Of a DNA stretch of 64,000 nucleotides, positions 16,277-24,593 are shown one piece after another. Below the pieces are notes generated by a model, which was given only the letters and a program-made list of their open reading frames with translations, ran no database searches and was not told where the DNA came from. The stretch covers positions 682,001-746,000 of the forward strand of contig NZ_CP014845.1 in the NCBI RefSeq assembly GCF_001598055.1. The letters are read 5' to 3'. Position 1 is the stretch's first letter. The number at the start of each line of letters is the position of its first letter. The position numbers were made by a program, and so were the translations under genes. This DNA comes from Cupriavidus nantongensis (lineage in GTDB: Bacteria; Pseudomonadota; Gammaproteobacteria; Burkholderiales; Burkholderiaceae).

Positions 16277-17557
16277 ATGGACATGGCAGAAATTCAAGTC
16301 ATCAAGCAGCACCTGATCGATCCCGAGATCTGCATCCGCTGCAACACCTGCGAAGCCACCTGCCCGGTGGGTGCGATCACGCACGACTCGCGCAACTACG
16401 TGGTCGATGCCGACAAGTGCAACCTGTGCATGGCCTGCATTGCCCCGTGTCCGACCGGATCGATCGACAACTGGCGCGATGTGCCGAAGCTGCGCGCCTA
16501 TAGCGTCGACGAGCAACTGACCTGGGACGCGCTGCCGGACGAACTGTCGCCGGAGCAGCTCGCCGACCTGGCGCCTGGTGCCGACCTGCAGACGGCAACG
16601 CCGGCGCTGCCCGCGGCATCGCCGCTGGCCGGCACCGCCGAGGAAGCGTTCAACAGTGCCCGCTATGGCGCCACCGTGCCGCCGTGGTCCGCCGCCCATG
16701 CCTACACCAACCTGTATGGCGCGAAGTCGGCCAGCAAGACCATCACCGCCACTGTGACCGGCAACGTGCGCGTGACCGAAGTCGGCCGTGACTACGACAC
16801 CCACCACATCGTGCTGGACTTCGGCACCACGCCGTTCCCGGTACTGGAAGGCCAGTCGATCGGCATCGTGCCGCCGGGCACCGACGCCGGCGGCCGCCCG
16901 CACCACGCCCGGCAATACTCCATCGCCAGCCCGCGCAATGGCGAGCGCCCCGGCTACAACAACCTGTCGCTGACCATCAAGCGCGTGCTGCAGGACCACG
17001 ATGGCAACCCTGTGCGCGGCGTCGGCTCGAACTACATGTGCGACCTGAAGGTGGGCGACAAGGTTGAGGTGATCGGCCCGTTCGGCGCCAGTTTCCTGAT
17101 GCCAAACCATCCGCGCTCCAACATCGTGATGATCTGCACCGGTACCGGCAGCGCACCGATGCGGGCGATGACCGAATGGCGCCGGCGCCTGCGCAAGGCG
17201 GGCAAGTTCGACGGCGGCAAGCTGATGCTGTTCTTCGGCGCGCGCACGCAGGAAGAACTGCCGTACTTCGGTCCGCTGCAGAAGCTGCCGAAGGATTTCA
17301 TCGACATCAACCTCGCGTTCTCGCGCACGCCGGGACAGCCCAGGCGCTATGTGCAGGACCTAATGCGCGAACGCGCGGCGGACCTGGCGGCGTTGCTGGC
17401 TTCACCGGATACGTACTTCTATGTCTGCGGGTTGAAGAGCATGGAAGAGGGCGTGGTGCTGGCGCTGCGCGATGTCGCGCAGCAGGCGGGTTTGAATTGG
17501 GAGACGGTGGCAGAAAGGCTGAAACGGGAGGGGAGGTTGCATCTGGAGACGTATTGA
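16277..17557 (+). CDS. boxA: Benzoyl-CoA 2,3-epoxidase, reductase component
   Basis: 426 residues. The N-terminus carries two [4Fe-4S] ferredoxin motifs ([12 protein letters not shown] at about residue 17 and [12 protein letters not shown] at about residue 47). A ferredoxin-NADP+ reductase-like module follows, with FAD motif [14 protein letters not shown] and the NADP site [12 protein letters not shown]; the chain ends in a usual C-terminal aromatic tail. It passes electrons from NADPH through FAD and Fe-S centres to BoxB. ATG at 16277 with GGAG 6 bases upstream. It lies 226 bases after boxB because of the REP-like element. Last gene of the operon. Confidence 0.96.
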   Translation: MDMAEIQVIKQHLIDPEICIRCNTCEATCPVGAITHDSRNYVVDADKCNLCMACIAPCPTGSIDNWRDVPKLRAYSVDEQLTWDALPDELSPEQLADLAPGADLQTATPALPAASPLAGTAEEAFNSARYGATVPPWSAAHAYTNLYGAKSASKTITATVTGNVRVTEVGRDYDTHHIVLDFGTTPFPVLEGQSIGIVPPGTDAGGRPHHARQYSIASPRNGERPGYNNLSLTIKRVLQDHDGNPVRGVGSNYMCDLKVGDKVEVIGPFGASFLMPNHPRSNIVMICTGTGSAPMRAMTEWRRRLRKAGKFDGGKLMLFFGARTQEELPYFGPLQKLPKDFIDINLAFSRTPGQPRRYVQDLMRERAADLAALLASPDTYFYVCGLKSMEEGVVLALRDVAQQAGLNWETVAERLKREGRLHLETY

Positions 17558-17587
17558 AATTGCTGCGCCACCGGCTCCCTGCCGGTT

Positions 17588-17618
17588 TGCTCCCCTCTCC
17601 CGCGCGCGGGAGAGGGAG
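17588..17618. repeat. REP-like hairpin (solo unit) at the boxA 3' end
   Basis: The CCCTCTCCCGC core pairs with GCGGGAGAGGG. It lies between the convergent ends of boxA and the EF-G-like gene and probably acts as a bidirectional transcript end. Confidence 0.8.
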
Positions 17619-17655
17619 TAACCAAGCGCGTGGGCAATGCCCCAAGGCTGTACGT

Positions 17656-19719
17656 CTAATCCGTATCCGTCTGCGCCTTGTGCCGCGCCGCCATCTTCTC
17701 CTGCTGCGCCGGCGGCACGTTGTCGTAGTGGCTGAACTGGATGGTGTAGCTGCCATGCCCGCCGGTGATGCTGTTCAGCCGTGACTGGTAGTCGTTCAGT
17801 TCCGACAGCGGCACCTGCCCGGCGACGATCACCGTGTTGCCGGCCGCGGTGCGGGTGCCATGGACCTGGCCGCGCTTGGTCGACAGGTCGCCGATGATGT
17901 CGCCCATGGCGCTGCCTGGCGCCGTGACCTCGATATCGACGATCGGTTCGAGCACGCTCGGCCTGGCCTTGAGCACCGCGTCGATAAACGCCTTGCGCCC
18001 CGCGGTCGCGAACGCGACTTCCTTGGAATCGACCGGGTGGCTCTTGCCGTCGTACACGGTCACGCGCACGTCCTGCATCGGAAACCCCGCCAGCGGGCCG
18101 CTGTCGAGCGCCTGGCGGATGCCTTTCTCGACCGCCGGAATAAACTGCCCGGGAATCGCGCCGCCCTTGACCGCATCGACGAAATCGAAGCCTGCCCCCC
18201 GCGCCAGCGGTTCGATGCGCAGCATCACCTCGCCGAACTGGCCGGCGCCGCCGGTCTGCTTCTTGTGCCGGTGATGGCCTTCGGCTTTCGCGCCGATGGT
18301 CTCGCGATACGCGATCTTGGGCGGGCGCGTCGCCACTTCCAGCTTGTATTGCTCGGTCAGCCGCTCCAGCGCGCAGCGCAGGTGGAACTCGCCCAGGCCG
18401 AACACCACGGTCTCGTTGGTGCCGGCCGGGTGCTCGACGCGCAGGCACGGGTCTTCGGCGCTGAGCTTGTGCAGCACCTCGGCCAGGCGCTGCTCGTTGC
18501 CGCGCCGCGCCGGCTCGATCGCCAGGCCATAGATGGGGGTGGGGAATTCCAGCGGGGTCAGGTGGATGTTGCCGTCCTCGGTGGCGTCGTGCAGCACCGC
18601 GTCGAAGCCCAGTTCATCGACCTTGGCCACCGCGCAGATATCGCCCGGGCCGGCGCGCGGCACTTCCTGGGTCTCCTTGCCCTGCAGCCGCAGCAGGTGG
18701 GCCACCTTGAACGGCTGGCGCCCTTCGCCGATATAGAGCTGGCTGTCGCGCGTGACCGTGCCCTGGTGGATGCGGAAGATCGCCAGCTTGCCGACATAGG
18801 GATCGATCACCACCTTGAACACATGCGCCAGCACATGCTTGTCCGGCACCGGTTCGGCGCGCACCGCCTGGCGCTGTTCGGTGCCGTCGGCATCCGCGCC
18901 GGTGGAGCGGTAGAACAGCGGCGGATTGCCTTCGGTGGGGTTGGGCAGCAGCCGCACGAACACGTCCAGCAGCGCCTCGATGCCGGCGCCGGTGACTGCC
19001 GAGGTAAAGCAGATTGGCACCAGGTGCCCTTCGCGCAGCGCGCGCTCGAACGGCGCGTGCAGTTGCTCCGGGGTGATGGCCTCGCCTTGCTCCAGGTACA
19101 GCTCCATCAACTCAGGGTCGATCTCGATCACCTGGTCGATCAGCGCGTCATGCGCGGACGCGACCGATAAAAAATCCGACTCGCCGGCCGGATTGAAGAA
19201 GCAGTCGACCACCTTGCCGCCGTGGTCGGCCGGCAGGTTGATGGGCAGGCATTCCTTGCCGAAGGCCTCCTGGATCTCCGCCAGCAGCGCGGGCAGGTCG
19301 ACCTTGTCGCCGTCGATGCCGTTGACGATGATCATCCGGCACAGCTGGCGCGCCTGCGCCCACGCCATGGCGCGGCGCGTGGTCATCTCGATGCCGGTCT
19401 GCGCGTTGATGACGATGGCCGCGGTTTCCACCGCGGCCAGCGCGCTGATGGCGTGCCCGGCAAAGTCCGGGTAGCCGGGGGTGTCGATCAGGTAGATGCG
19501 GGTGTCGCGGTAGTCCACGTGGGCGACCGCGGCGGAGAGCGAGCGTTTGTACTTGCGCTCGAGCGGATCGTTGTCGCACACGGTGGATCCGCGCTCGACG
19601 CTGCCAGGCGTGTGCACCGCACCGCCCTTGTGCAGCAGCGCCTCGGCGAGCGAGGTCTTGCCGCTACCTGCGTGCCCGAGCAGGGCGACAGTGCGGATGG
19701 CATCGGGACTCTCGTGCAT
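17656..19719 (-). CDS. Elongation factor G-like GTPase (EF-G2 type)
   Basis: 687 residues with the domain order of EF-G: a GTPase domain (G1 GHAGSGKTS at residues 15-23, G3 DTPGYPDF), a beta-barrel domain II, then domains III-V (LGEFHLRCALERL, GGAGQFGEV, GGHGSYTIQFSHY). It differs from ribosomal EF-G: G1 lacks the AHID.GKTT form and G4 reads NGID in place of NKxD. Such EF-G-like proteins are widespread, and their role (ribosome rescue, recycling or tetracycline-protection-like) is mostly unsettled. ATG at 19719; a TTG 24 bases upstream is an alternative. It stands alone. Confidence 0.85.
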   Translation of the reverse strand: MHESPDAIRTVALLGHAGSGKTSLAEALLHKGGAVHTPGSVERGSTVCDNDPLERKYKRSLSAAVAHVDYRDTRIYLIDTPGYPDFAGHAISALAAVETAAIVINAQTGIEMTTRRAMAWAQARQLCRMIIVNGIDGDKVDLPALLAEIQEAFGKECLPINLPADHGGKVVDCFFNPAGESDFLSVASAHDALIDQVIEIDPELMELYLEQGEAITPEQLHAPFERALREGHLVPICFTSAVTGAGIEALLDVFVRLLPNPTEGNPPLFYRSTGADADGTEQRQAVRAEPVPDKHVLAHVFKVVIDPYVGKLAIFRIHQGTVTRDSQLYIGEGRQPFKVAHLLRLQGKETQEVPRAGPGDICAVAKVDELGFDAVLHDATEDGNIHLTPLEFPTPIYGLAIEPARRGNEQRLAEVLHKLSAEDPCLRVEHPAGTNETVVFGLGEFHLRCALERLTEQYKLEVATRPPKIAYRETIGAKAEGHHRHKKQTGGAGQFGEVMLRIEPLARGAGFDFVDAVKGGAIPGQFIPAVEKGIRQALDSGPLAGFPMQDVRVTVYDGKSHPVDSKEVAFATAGRKAFIDAVLKARPSVLEPIVDIEVTAPGSAMGDIIGDLSTKRGQVHGTRTAAGNTVIVAGQVPLSELNDYQSRLNSITGGHGSYTIQFSHYDNVPPAQQEKMAARHKAQTDTD

Positions 19720-19836
19720 GGTGGCTCTCGGTTCGTCCGGCAATGACTCTCAGGGCATTATTGGCGAAATTCGGCGGAAGCGACATATATGCGTGCCGAT
19801 ACCGTGCAATGCCCGACGCAAGAGTGACTACAAGTG

Positions 19837-19863
19837 AAGAGGCCGGCTCTCCGCCGGCCTCTT
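19837..19863 (-). terminator. Hairpin terminator of the SDR gene
   Basis: Perfect 11-bp stem AAGAGGCCGGC/GCCGGCCTCTT with a 5-base loop, 58 bases after the SDR stop on the minus strand. The T-run is weak, so efficiency is uncertain. Confidence 0.65.
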
Positions 19864-19920
19864 CTGGAGACGCGCCGGCTTGACTGCAGTGCAGCAAACC
19901 GTGCGCTGCGCGGCGCAGCC

Positions 19921-20811
19921 TCAGGCGCGTGCGTCGGCGTGGTCGGTCGACACCGCCAGCGCATGCCACGCGGCCAGCTCGCCTTCCACCTTGCGGTGCT
20001 TGTCGGCGATGCGGGCGACCGTGTCGGAACCCAGCGGCAGCCGCACCGGCGGCGTGTCGCTGTCGGCCAGCGCGAGCAGGGCCGCGGCCAGCCGCGCCGG
20101 GTCGCCGGGCTGCTGGTGGTTGGCCGAGGCCATGTGCGCGCGCATCGCGCCGACCGTCTCTGCGTACTCGCCGATCTCCGTGCCGACGCGCACCAGCGAG
20201 CTGGCATCGAGGAAGTCGGTGCGGAAAAAGCCCGGTTCGACCACCGTGGCGTGGATGCCCAGCGGCGCCAGCTCGGCCGACAGCGCTTCGGTCAGCCCTT
20301 CGACCGCGAACTTGGTGGCGCCGTACACGCCCCAGCCCGGATACGCCGCATAGCCGCCGATCGACGAGATATTGATGATATGGCCGCGGCGCTGGCGGCG
20401 CATCTGCGGCAGCACCGCGCGCGTCACCGCCAGCACGCCGAACACGTTGGTGGCGAACTGCTGCTCGACTTCCCTGGCCGAGGCCTCTTCCACCGCGCCC
20501 AGCAGGCCGTAGCCGGCGTTGTTGACCAGCACGTCGATGCGGCCGAAGCGCGCTACCGCGGCCTCGGCGGCGGCGACCGCCTGGGCTTCGCTGGTGACGT
20601 CCAGCGCCACGGCGAGCAGATTTTCATGCTCGCCCACGGCGCCGGTCACGGCCTGCGGGTTGCGCGCCGTAGCGACGACCCGGTCGCCGCGGGCCAGCGC
20701 GGCGCGGGTCAGCTCGAGGCCGAAGCCGCGCGAGGCGCCGGTGATGAACCAGACCTTGACGCTGGCGCTGGAGGGGTTGGCGGGGATGGCTTGGGCTTGG
20801 ATAGCGGACAT
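19921..20811 (-). CDS. Short-chain dehydrogenase/reductase
   Basis: 296 residues, classical SDR. Cofactor motif TGASRGFG (TGxxxGxG), NNAGYG, catalytic Ser in ISSIGG and YxxxK in YGATK. The basic residues after the first beta-alpha unit (TARNPQ) suggest NADP(H). Substrate unknown; this subfamily is usually annotated as a generic oxidoreductase. It is divergent from the LysR gene at 21004, with a 15-bp dyad at 20930-20944 between them, so it is a likely target of that regulator. Confidence 0.88.
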   Translation of the reverse strand: MSAIQAQAIPANPSSASVKVWFITGASRGFGLELTRAALARGDRVVATARNPQAVTGAVGEHENLLAVALDVTSEAQAVAAAEAAVARFGRIDVLVNNAGYGLLGAVEEASAREVEQQFATNVFGVLAVTRAVLPQMRRQRRGHIINISSIGGYAAYPGWGVYGATKFAVEGLTEALSAELAPLGIHATVVEPGFFRTDFLDASSLVRVGTEIGEYAETVGAMRAHMASANHQQPGDPARLAAALLALADSDTPPVRLPLGSDTVARIADKHRKVEGELAAWHALAVSTDHADARA

Positions 20812-20929
20812 GGTGAATCTCCTTTGCGGATGCGTGGTGTTGGACTGCGATCTCGGATGGCGGGGGCCACGGAGACAAATTTAGGCGTGCGGGGACCGCA
20901 ACACTAGCCGCCACAATGGCGTTTTAATA

Positions 20930-20944
20930 GCAACTGTGAGTTGC
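20930..20944. promoter_or_regulatory. Candidate LysR operator in the SDR/LysR divergent region
   Basis: Perfect dyad GCAACT-GTG-AGTTGC between the divergent SDR and LysR genes, 60 bases before the LysR start. Confidence 0.5.
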
Positions 20945-21003
20945 CAGTGACCACGGGTCTGCCTCGATTGAGCAAACCTCAACCGTATGGCAGACTCGCC
21001 GGC

Positions 21004-21900
21004 ATGGACAAACTGCCCCCACTGAACGCGTTGCGCGCCTTCGAGGCGGCGGCGCGGCATCTCAGCATCACCGTCGCGGCCGAAGAGCTGCACGTCACGC
21101 CTGGCGCCGTCAGCCGGCAGATCCGCGCGCTCGAACAGGGACTGGGCGTGCAGTTGCTGCATCGCGGCCACCGGCAGATCTCGCTGACCCGCACCGGCGA
21201 GGACTACTACCGCGCCGTGACCCGGGCCATGGACGATCTGCGCGAAGCCACGCGCCGCCTGAGCAAGCGCGCCCGGCGCAGGCAGCTCAAGGTGCGCGCC
21301 TATACCACCTTTGCCATGCGCTGGCTGATCCCGCGCCTGTCGAGCTTCCATGCCGCCAATCCCGGCATCGAGGTGCTGCTGACGGCCTCGCTCGATCCGG
21401 TCGACTTCCGCAGGGAAGATATCGATGGCGCCATCCGGCTGGGCGACGGCAAGTGGCACGGCGTCAACGCCTACCGGCTGGTGTCGAACATCCTGTTGCC
21501 GGTGTGCAGCCCGGCGCTGCTGGACGCGGGGCCGAAGGTGAAACGGGCCGCCGACCTGCAGCACCAGACCTTGCTGCATTCGATCGCGCGACCCGATGAC
21601 TGGAGCCACTGGCTCAAGGCCGCGCGCGCCGACAAGGCGGTCGACGCGCGCAGCGGCATGACTTTCCAGAGCTCGGCCATGGCCTATGCGGCGGCGGTCG
21701 AAGGCCAGGGTTTCGCGATGGCGCAGCGCTTCCTGGTGGCGGCCGACCTCGATGCGGGCCGGCTGGTGGCGCCGTTCCGCCAGACCGTCGACATGGGCGA
21801 TTTCACCTACTACCTGCTGACGCCGGCGGAGCGCAAGGAAAGCCCCAGCATGGCGGTGTTCCGGCAGTGGCTGCTGGCGCAGTTCGAAGCGCAGGGTTGA
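21004..21900 (+). CDS. LysR-family regulator, GcvA-like
   Basis: 298 residues starting MDKLPPLNALRAFEAAARHLSI, the typical opening of the GcvA subgroup. The helix-turn-helix contains VAAEELHVTPGAVSRQIRALE; the effector domain carries the usual subgroup segments (TFAMRWLIPRLSSF, GAIRLGDGKW). It is divergent from the SDR gene at 20811. The effector is unknown. ATG at 21004 is the first methionine in that conserved opening. The last codons (E-A-Q-G-stop) are duplicated in a 13-bp tandem repeat that runs on past the stop. Confidence 0.9.
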   Translation: MDKLPPLNALRAFEAAARHLSITVAAEELHVTPGAVSRQIRALEQGLGVQLLHRGHRQISLTRTGEDYYRAVTRAMDDLREATRRLSKRARRRQLKVRAYTTFAMRWLIPRLSSFHAANPGIEVLLTASLDPVDFRREDIDGAIRLGDGKWHGVNAYRLVSNILLPVCSPALLDAGPKVKRAADLQHQTLLHSIARPDDWSHWLKAARADKAVDARSGMTFQSSAMAYAAAVEGQGFAMAQRFLVAADLDAGRLVAPFRQTVDMGDFTYYLLTPAERKESPSMAVFRQWLLAQFEAQG

Positions 21901-21927
21901 AGCGCAGGGTCGAAGCGCAGGGTCGAA
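21886..21927 (+). repeat. 13-bp tandem repeat overlapping the LysR stop codon
   Basis: Units GAAGCGCAGGGTT (21886-21898) and GAAGCGCAGGGTC (21899-21911, 21912-21924), then GAA. The junction of units one and two makes the TGA stop; at the next junction the same place reads CGA. Confidence 0.88.
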
Positions 21928-22001
21928 GCGGCACAGGCTTACGCGGTCGCGCCGCCGGCAAGCTGGCACTCCGGCGGACACATTTGCCACGGCAGCCCGG
22001 T

Positions 22002-23303
22002 CTAATCGAGGGTTTTTCCCTTTGTTTCGGGCATCAAGGCATACACCAGGCAACCTGTTGCGCAGACGGCGGCAATATAGGTCCAGCTATAGTTTGCCCA
22101 GCCCGCATTCGACATCGATGTCATGATGTACGGCAGCGATCCGCCGAACAACGTCACCGAAATGGCATAGGGAAGCGCCACGCCGGTCGCGCGCACCTCG
22201 GCGGGAAACTGCTCCGCCATGACCGCCGCCGCCGTGGCGGAGAAACCGCACGACAGCAGCATCCCCACGCTGACGATCGCAGTCGCCAGCCAGAAGTCGT
22301 TGGCGAGGAAGTGCAAGCCGGGCCAGGCGAACAGCGCGGAACCGCCGGCGAATGCCAGCAGCACAGGCTTGCGTCCGATCCTGTCGGCCAGTTTGCCAAG
22401 CAACGGGATCGCCACCAGCGAAAGGACGATCGATATCACGCTGGCACTGAAGGCGTCCTGCAGGCTGAGCCCGGTCCGTACATGGGCGAGGGTCGGAAAC
22501 AACACCAGCCAGAGGTAGAGCGAAAGGTTGCCCGCCATGGCGATGCCGATCACGCGCAACGACGCGCGCCAGTGCCTGGTGATGACCAGCAGCGAGGGAT
22601 GCGCGGCAGCGCGGTGGGCGACCTTGCGCTGAAAGGCCCCGGTTTCCGCCACCGAGACCCGGATCCATAGCGCAACCACGCCCATCAGGCCGGCGACAGC
22701 AAATCCGACCCGCCAGCCCCACGCCGCCATTTGCTCGGTATCGAGCCAACGCGTCAGCATGTACCCGATCAGTGCTGCCACCAGGACGCCAGCATTGATG
22801 CCGAAGTACTGCCATGAGCCGGCGAAAGCCCGGCGCGATGGCGCCGCCGTCTCGACGAGGTAGGTCGAGGCTGAGCCGAACTCGCCGCCGGCAGCGAAAC
22901 CCTGCACCAGGCGCGCCATCACCAGGATGACGGGCGCGGTCAGGCCAATGGCGGAGTAGGTCGGGCAAACCGCTATCACCACGGTGCTGCCCGACATCAG
23001 CGCCACGGAAAGCGTCAGGCCCTTCTTGCGTCCATGGCGGTCGGCATACGCCCCAAGCACGGCACCACCGACCGGCCGCATGATAAAGCCGACCGCGAAC
23101 ACGGCGAACGCGGACAGCAGCGACGCCATTTCATTATCGGCAGGGAAGAAGTGCCGCGAGAACAACGAGGCAAAAGTGGCGTAGATCACCCAGTCGGCGA
23201 ACTCGACGATCGTGCCGAGTGTCGCTGCCGCAATTGCCTTCTTTTGCGCACGGGTGAGGGGAAGCGGGCGCTCGACTACATCTACTGGCAGGGTCGTTTC
23301 CAT
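22002..23303 (-). CDS. MFS transporter, metabolite:H+ symporter type
   Basis: 433 residues with about 12 helices. VEFADWVIYATFASLF in helix 1, GAYADRHGRKKGL between helices 2 and 3 and VQGFAAGGEFGSASTYLVE place it in the ShiA/ProP-like metabolite:H+ symporter branch, which moves organic acids such as alpha-ketoglutarate, citrate, shikimate or betaines. ATG at 23303 with AAGGAG 6 bases upstream. It is divergent from the dehydrogenase/aldehyde-dehydrogenase pair at 23632-26024, whose substrate it may import; that link is inference. Confidence 0.87.
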   Translation of the reverse strand: METTLPVDVVERPLPLTRAQKKAIAAATLGTIVEFADWVIYATFASLFSRHFFPADNEMASLLSAFAVFAVGFIMRPVGGAVLGAYADRHGRKKGLTLSVALMSGSTVVIAVCPTYSAIGLTAPVILVMARLVQGFAAGGEFGSASTYLVETAAPSRRAFAGSWQYFGINAGVLVAALIGYMLTRWLDTEQMAAWGWRVGFAVAGLMGVVALWIRVSVAETGAFQRKVAHRAAAHPSLLVITRHWRASLRVIGIAMAGNLSLYLWLVLFPTLAHVRTGLSLQDAFSASVISIVLSLVAIPLLGKLADRIGRKPVLLAFAGGSALFAWPGLHFLANDFWLATAIVSVGMLLSCGFSATAAAVMAEQFPAEVRATGVALPYAISVTLFGGSLPYIMTSMSNAGWANYSWTYIAAVCATGCLVYALMPETKGKTLD

Positions 23304-23420
23304 GCCGTCTCCTTGGATCATCTGTTGTGGTTCTCGCGCCGCCAGCGGCTTGGCGCATTCGCATGTCCGGGTCGACAGAGCCCGGCGCGTTGGGCATCGT
23401 AGGTGGCGGGGCTACACCGG

Positions 23421-23499
23421 CTCAAACGACTTTTTTTGCGGGGACGCTTGAGTTTTCTGCAACCGGTGGAGCGCTCAAGCCCGGCAAATCCAGCTTGAG
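23421..23499. promoter_or_regulatory. Repeated CTCAAGC/GCTTGAG half-sites in a divergent promoter region
   Basis: The 328-base divergent region holds CTCAAACG (23421-23428), GCTTGAG (23446-23452), CTCAAGC (23474-23480) and GCTTGAG (23493-23499). The last two form a perfect dyad with a 12-base spacer. They could be operators for an unidentified regulator of the carrier and dehydrogenase genes. Confidence 0.35.
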
Positions 23500-23631
23500 A
23501 AGAACTCAATCGAGCCGGTAAGAAATGTCGATTGAAGCGGCGCGGCAGGGCTCCTAGTATCCGTGGCACAGAGGTGGCGCATCACGCCATTTACCACGAC
23601 AGGCCGCGCGACAGCGGTGAGGAGACCCGGC

Positions 23632-24549
23632 ATGACGACGTTCGGTTTTATCGGCCTTGGCGCCATGGGCAGGCACATGGCGCGGCACCTGGTGCAACGC
23701 GGCCTGCCCGTGACGGTATTCGACAGCAATGTCCAGGCGGTCGACGAGCTGGTACGTATCGGCGCCGCGCGCGGTGCCAGCGCCCGTGACGTTGGCGAGC
23801 ATGCCCAGGTGGTGATGGTTTGCTTGCCGACGCCCGATATTGTCGAACGGGTAGCCACCGGTGAAGATGGGGTCGCGGGCGCAAGTGCCGTGAAAGTGTT
23901 CGTCGACCATTCGACCACGGGACCGACCGTGACGCGCAGGCTCGCCGCCGCACTGGCGCAGCATGGCATCCAGGCATTGGACGCGCCGCTGGCCGGTGGC
24001 GTGGCGGGCGCTGAGTCGGGCGCGCTGAGCGTGATGGTCTCCGGCGATGCCAGCGCCTTCGCCACTGCGCGGCCGGCTTTCGAGGCCTTTGCGGGCGACA
24101 TCGCATATCTCGGTGCGCAGCCGGGGCTGGGTCAGACTCTCAAGCTGGTCAACAACATGATTGCCGGTTCGGCGCTGGTGACGGCGGCCGAGGCTGTGCT
24201 GTTCGGTGTGAAGGCAGGCATCCCTGCTGGGACCATCCTCGACGTGCTGTGCAGAAGCGCCACGGCGCGTGGCTTTGCGGTCCAGACCTTGCTCGCTGAC
24301 AAGGTGCTGTCGCGCAAGTTCGACTTCGGTTTCCGCATGGACCTGATGCGCAAAGACCTGCGGCTGGCGCTCGGGGAAGCCGAGGCGGTGGGCGCTCCGA
24401 TGTTCGCGTCCGCCGTCGTCAAGCAATTCTTTGATACGGCCGTGGCCAACGGAGCCGGCAGCGACGACATGACGCGCGTCGTCCACCAGCTCGAGAAGCT
24501 GGCCGGCGCCACGATCGAACAGGTCCAAGGCAGCGATGAGCAGCGCTGA
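23632..24549 (+). CDS. 3-Hydroxyisobutyrate dehydrogenase-family oxidoreductase
   Basis: 305 residues of the beta-hydroxyacid dehydrogenase family. N-terminal Rossmann motif FGFIGLGAMGRHMARHL, the substrate-binding DAPLAGGVAGAESG and the catalytic lysine in LKLVNNMIAG. Members oxidise 3-hydroxyisobutyrate, 2-hydroxymethylglutarate, tartronate semialdehyde and similar C3-C5 hydroxyacids with NAD(P)+. ATG at 23632 after GGTGAGGAG. It is followed 44 bases later by an aldehyde dehydrogenase, so a hydroxyacid-to-semialdehyde-to-acid route is plausible. Confidence 0.88.
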   Translation: MTTFGFIGLGAMGRHMARHLVQRGLPVTVFDSNVQAVDELVRIGAARGASARDVGEHAQVVMVCLPTPDIVERVATGEDGVAGASAVKVFVDHSTTGPTVTRRLAAALAQHGIQALDAPLAGGVAGAESGALSVMVSGDASAFATARPAFEAFAGDIAYLGAQPGLGQTLKLVNNMIAGSALVTAAEAVLFGVKAGIPAGTILDVLCRSATARGFAVQTLLADKVLSRKFDFGFRMDLMRKDLRLALGEAEAVGAPMFASAVVKQFFDTAVANGAGSDDMTRVVHQLEKLAGATIEQVQGSDEQR

Positions 24550-24593
24550 TACGACCGTGACACCAACCGCCTGAATCTTTGTCGAGCAAGCGT

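Noticed and set aside
14593..16284. Long antisense frame over boxB
   Set aside because: Val/Ala/His-rich, no motif, mirror of the high third-position GC of boxB.
16077..17618. CRISPR-like repeats
   Set aside because: The repeated units are hairpins in intergenic gaps with irregular spacing and no spacers; no cas genes.
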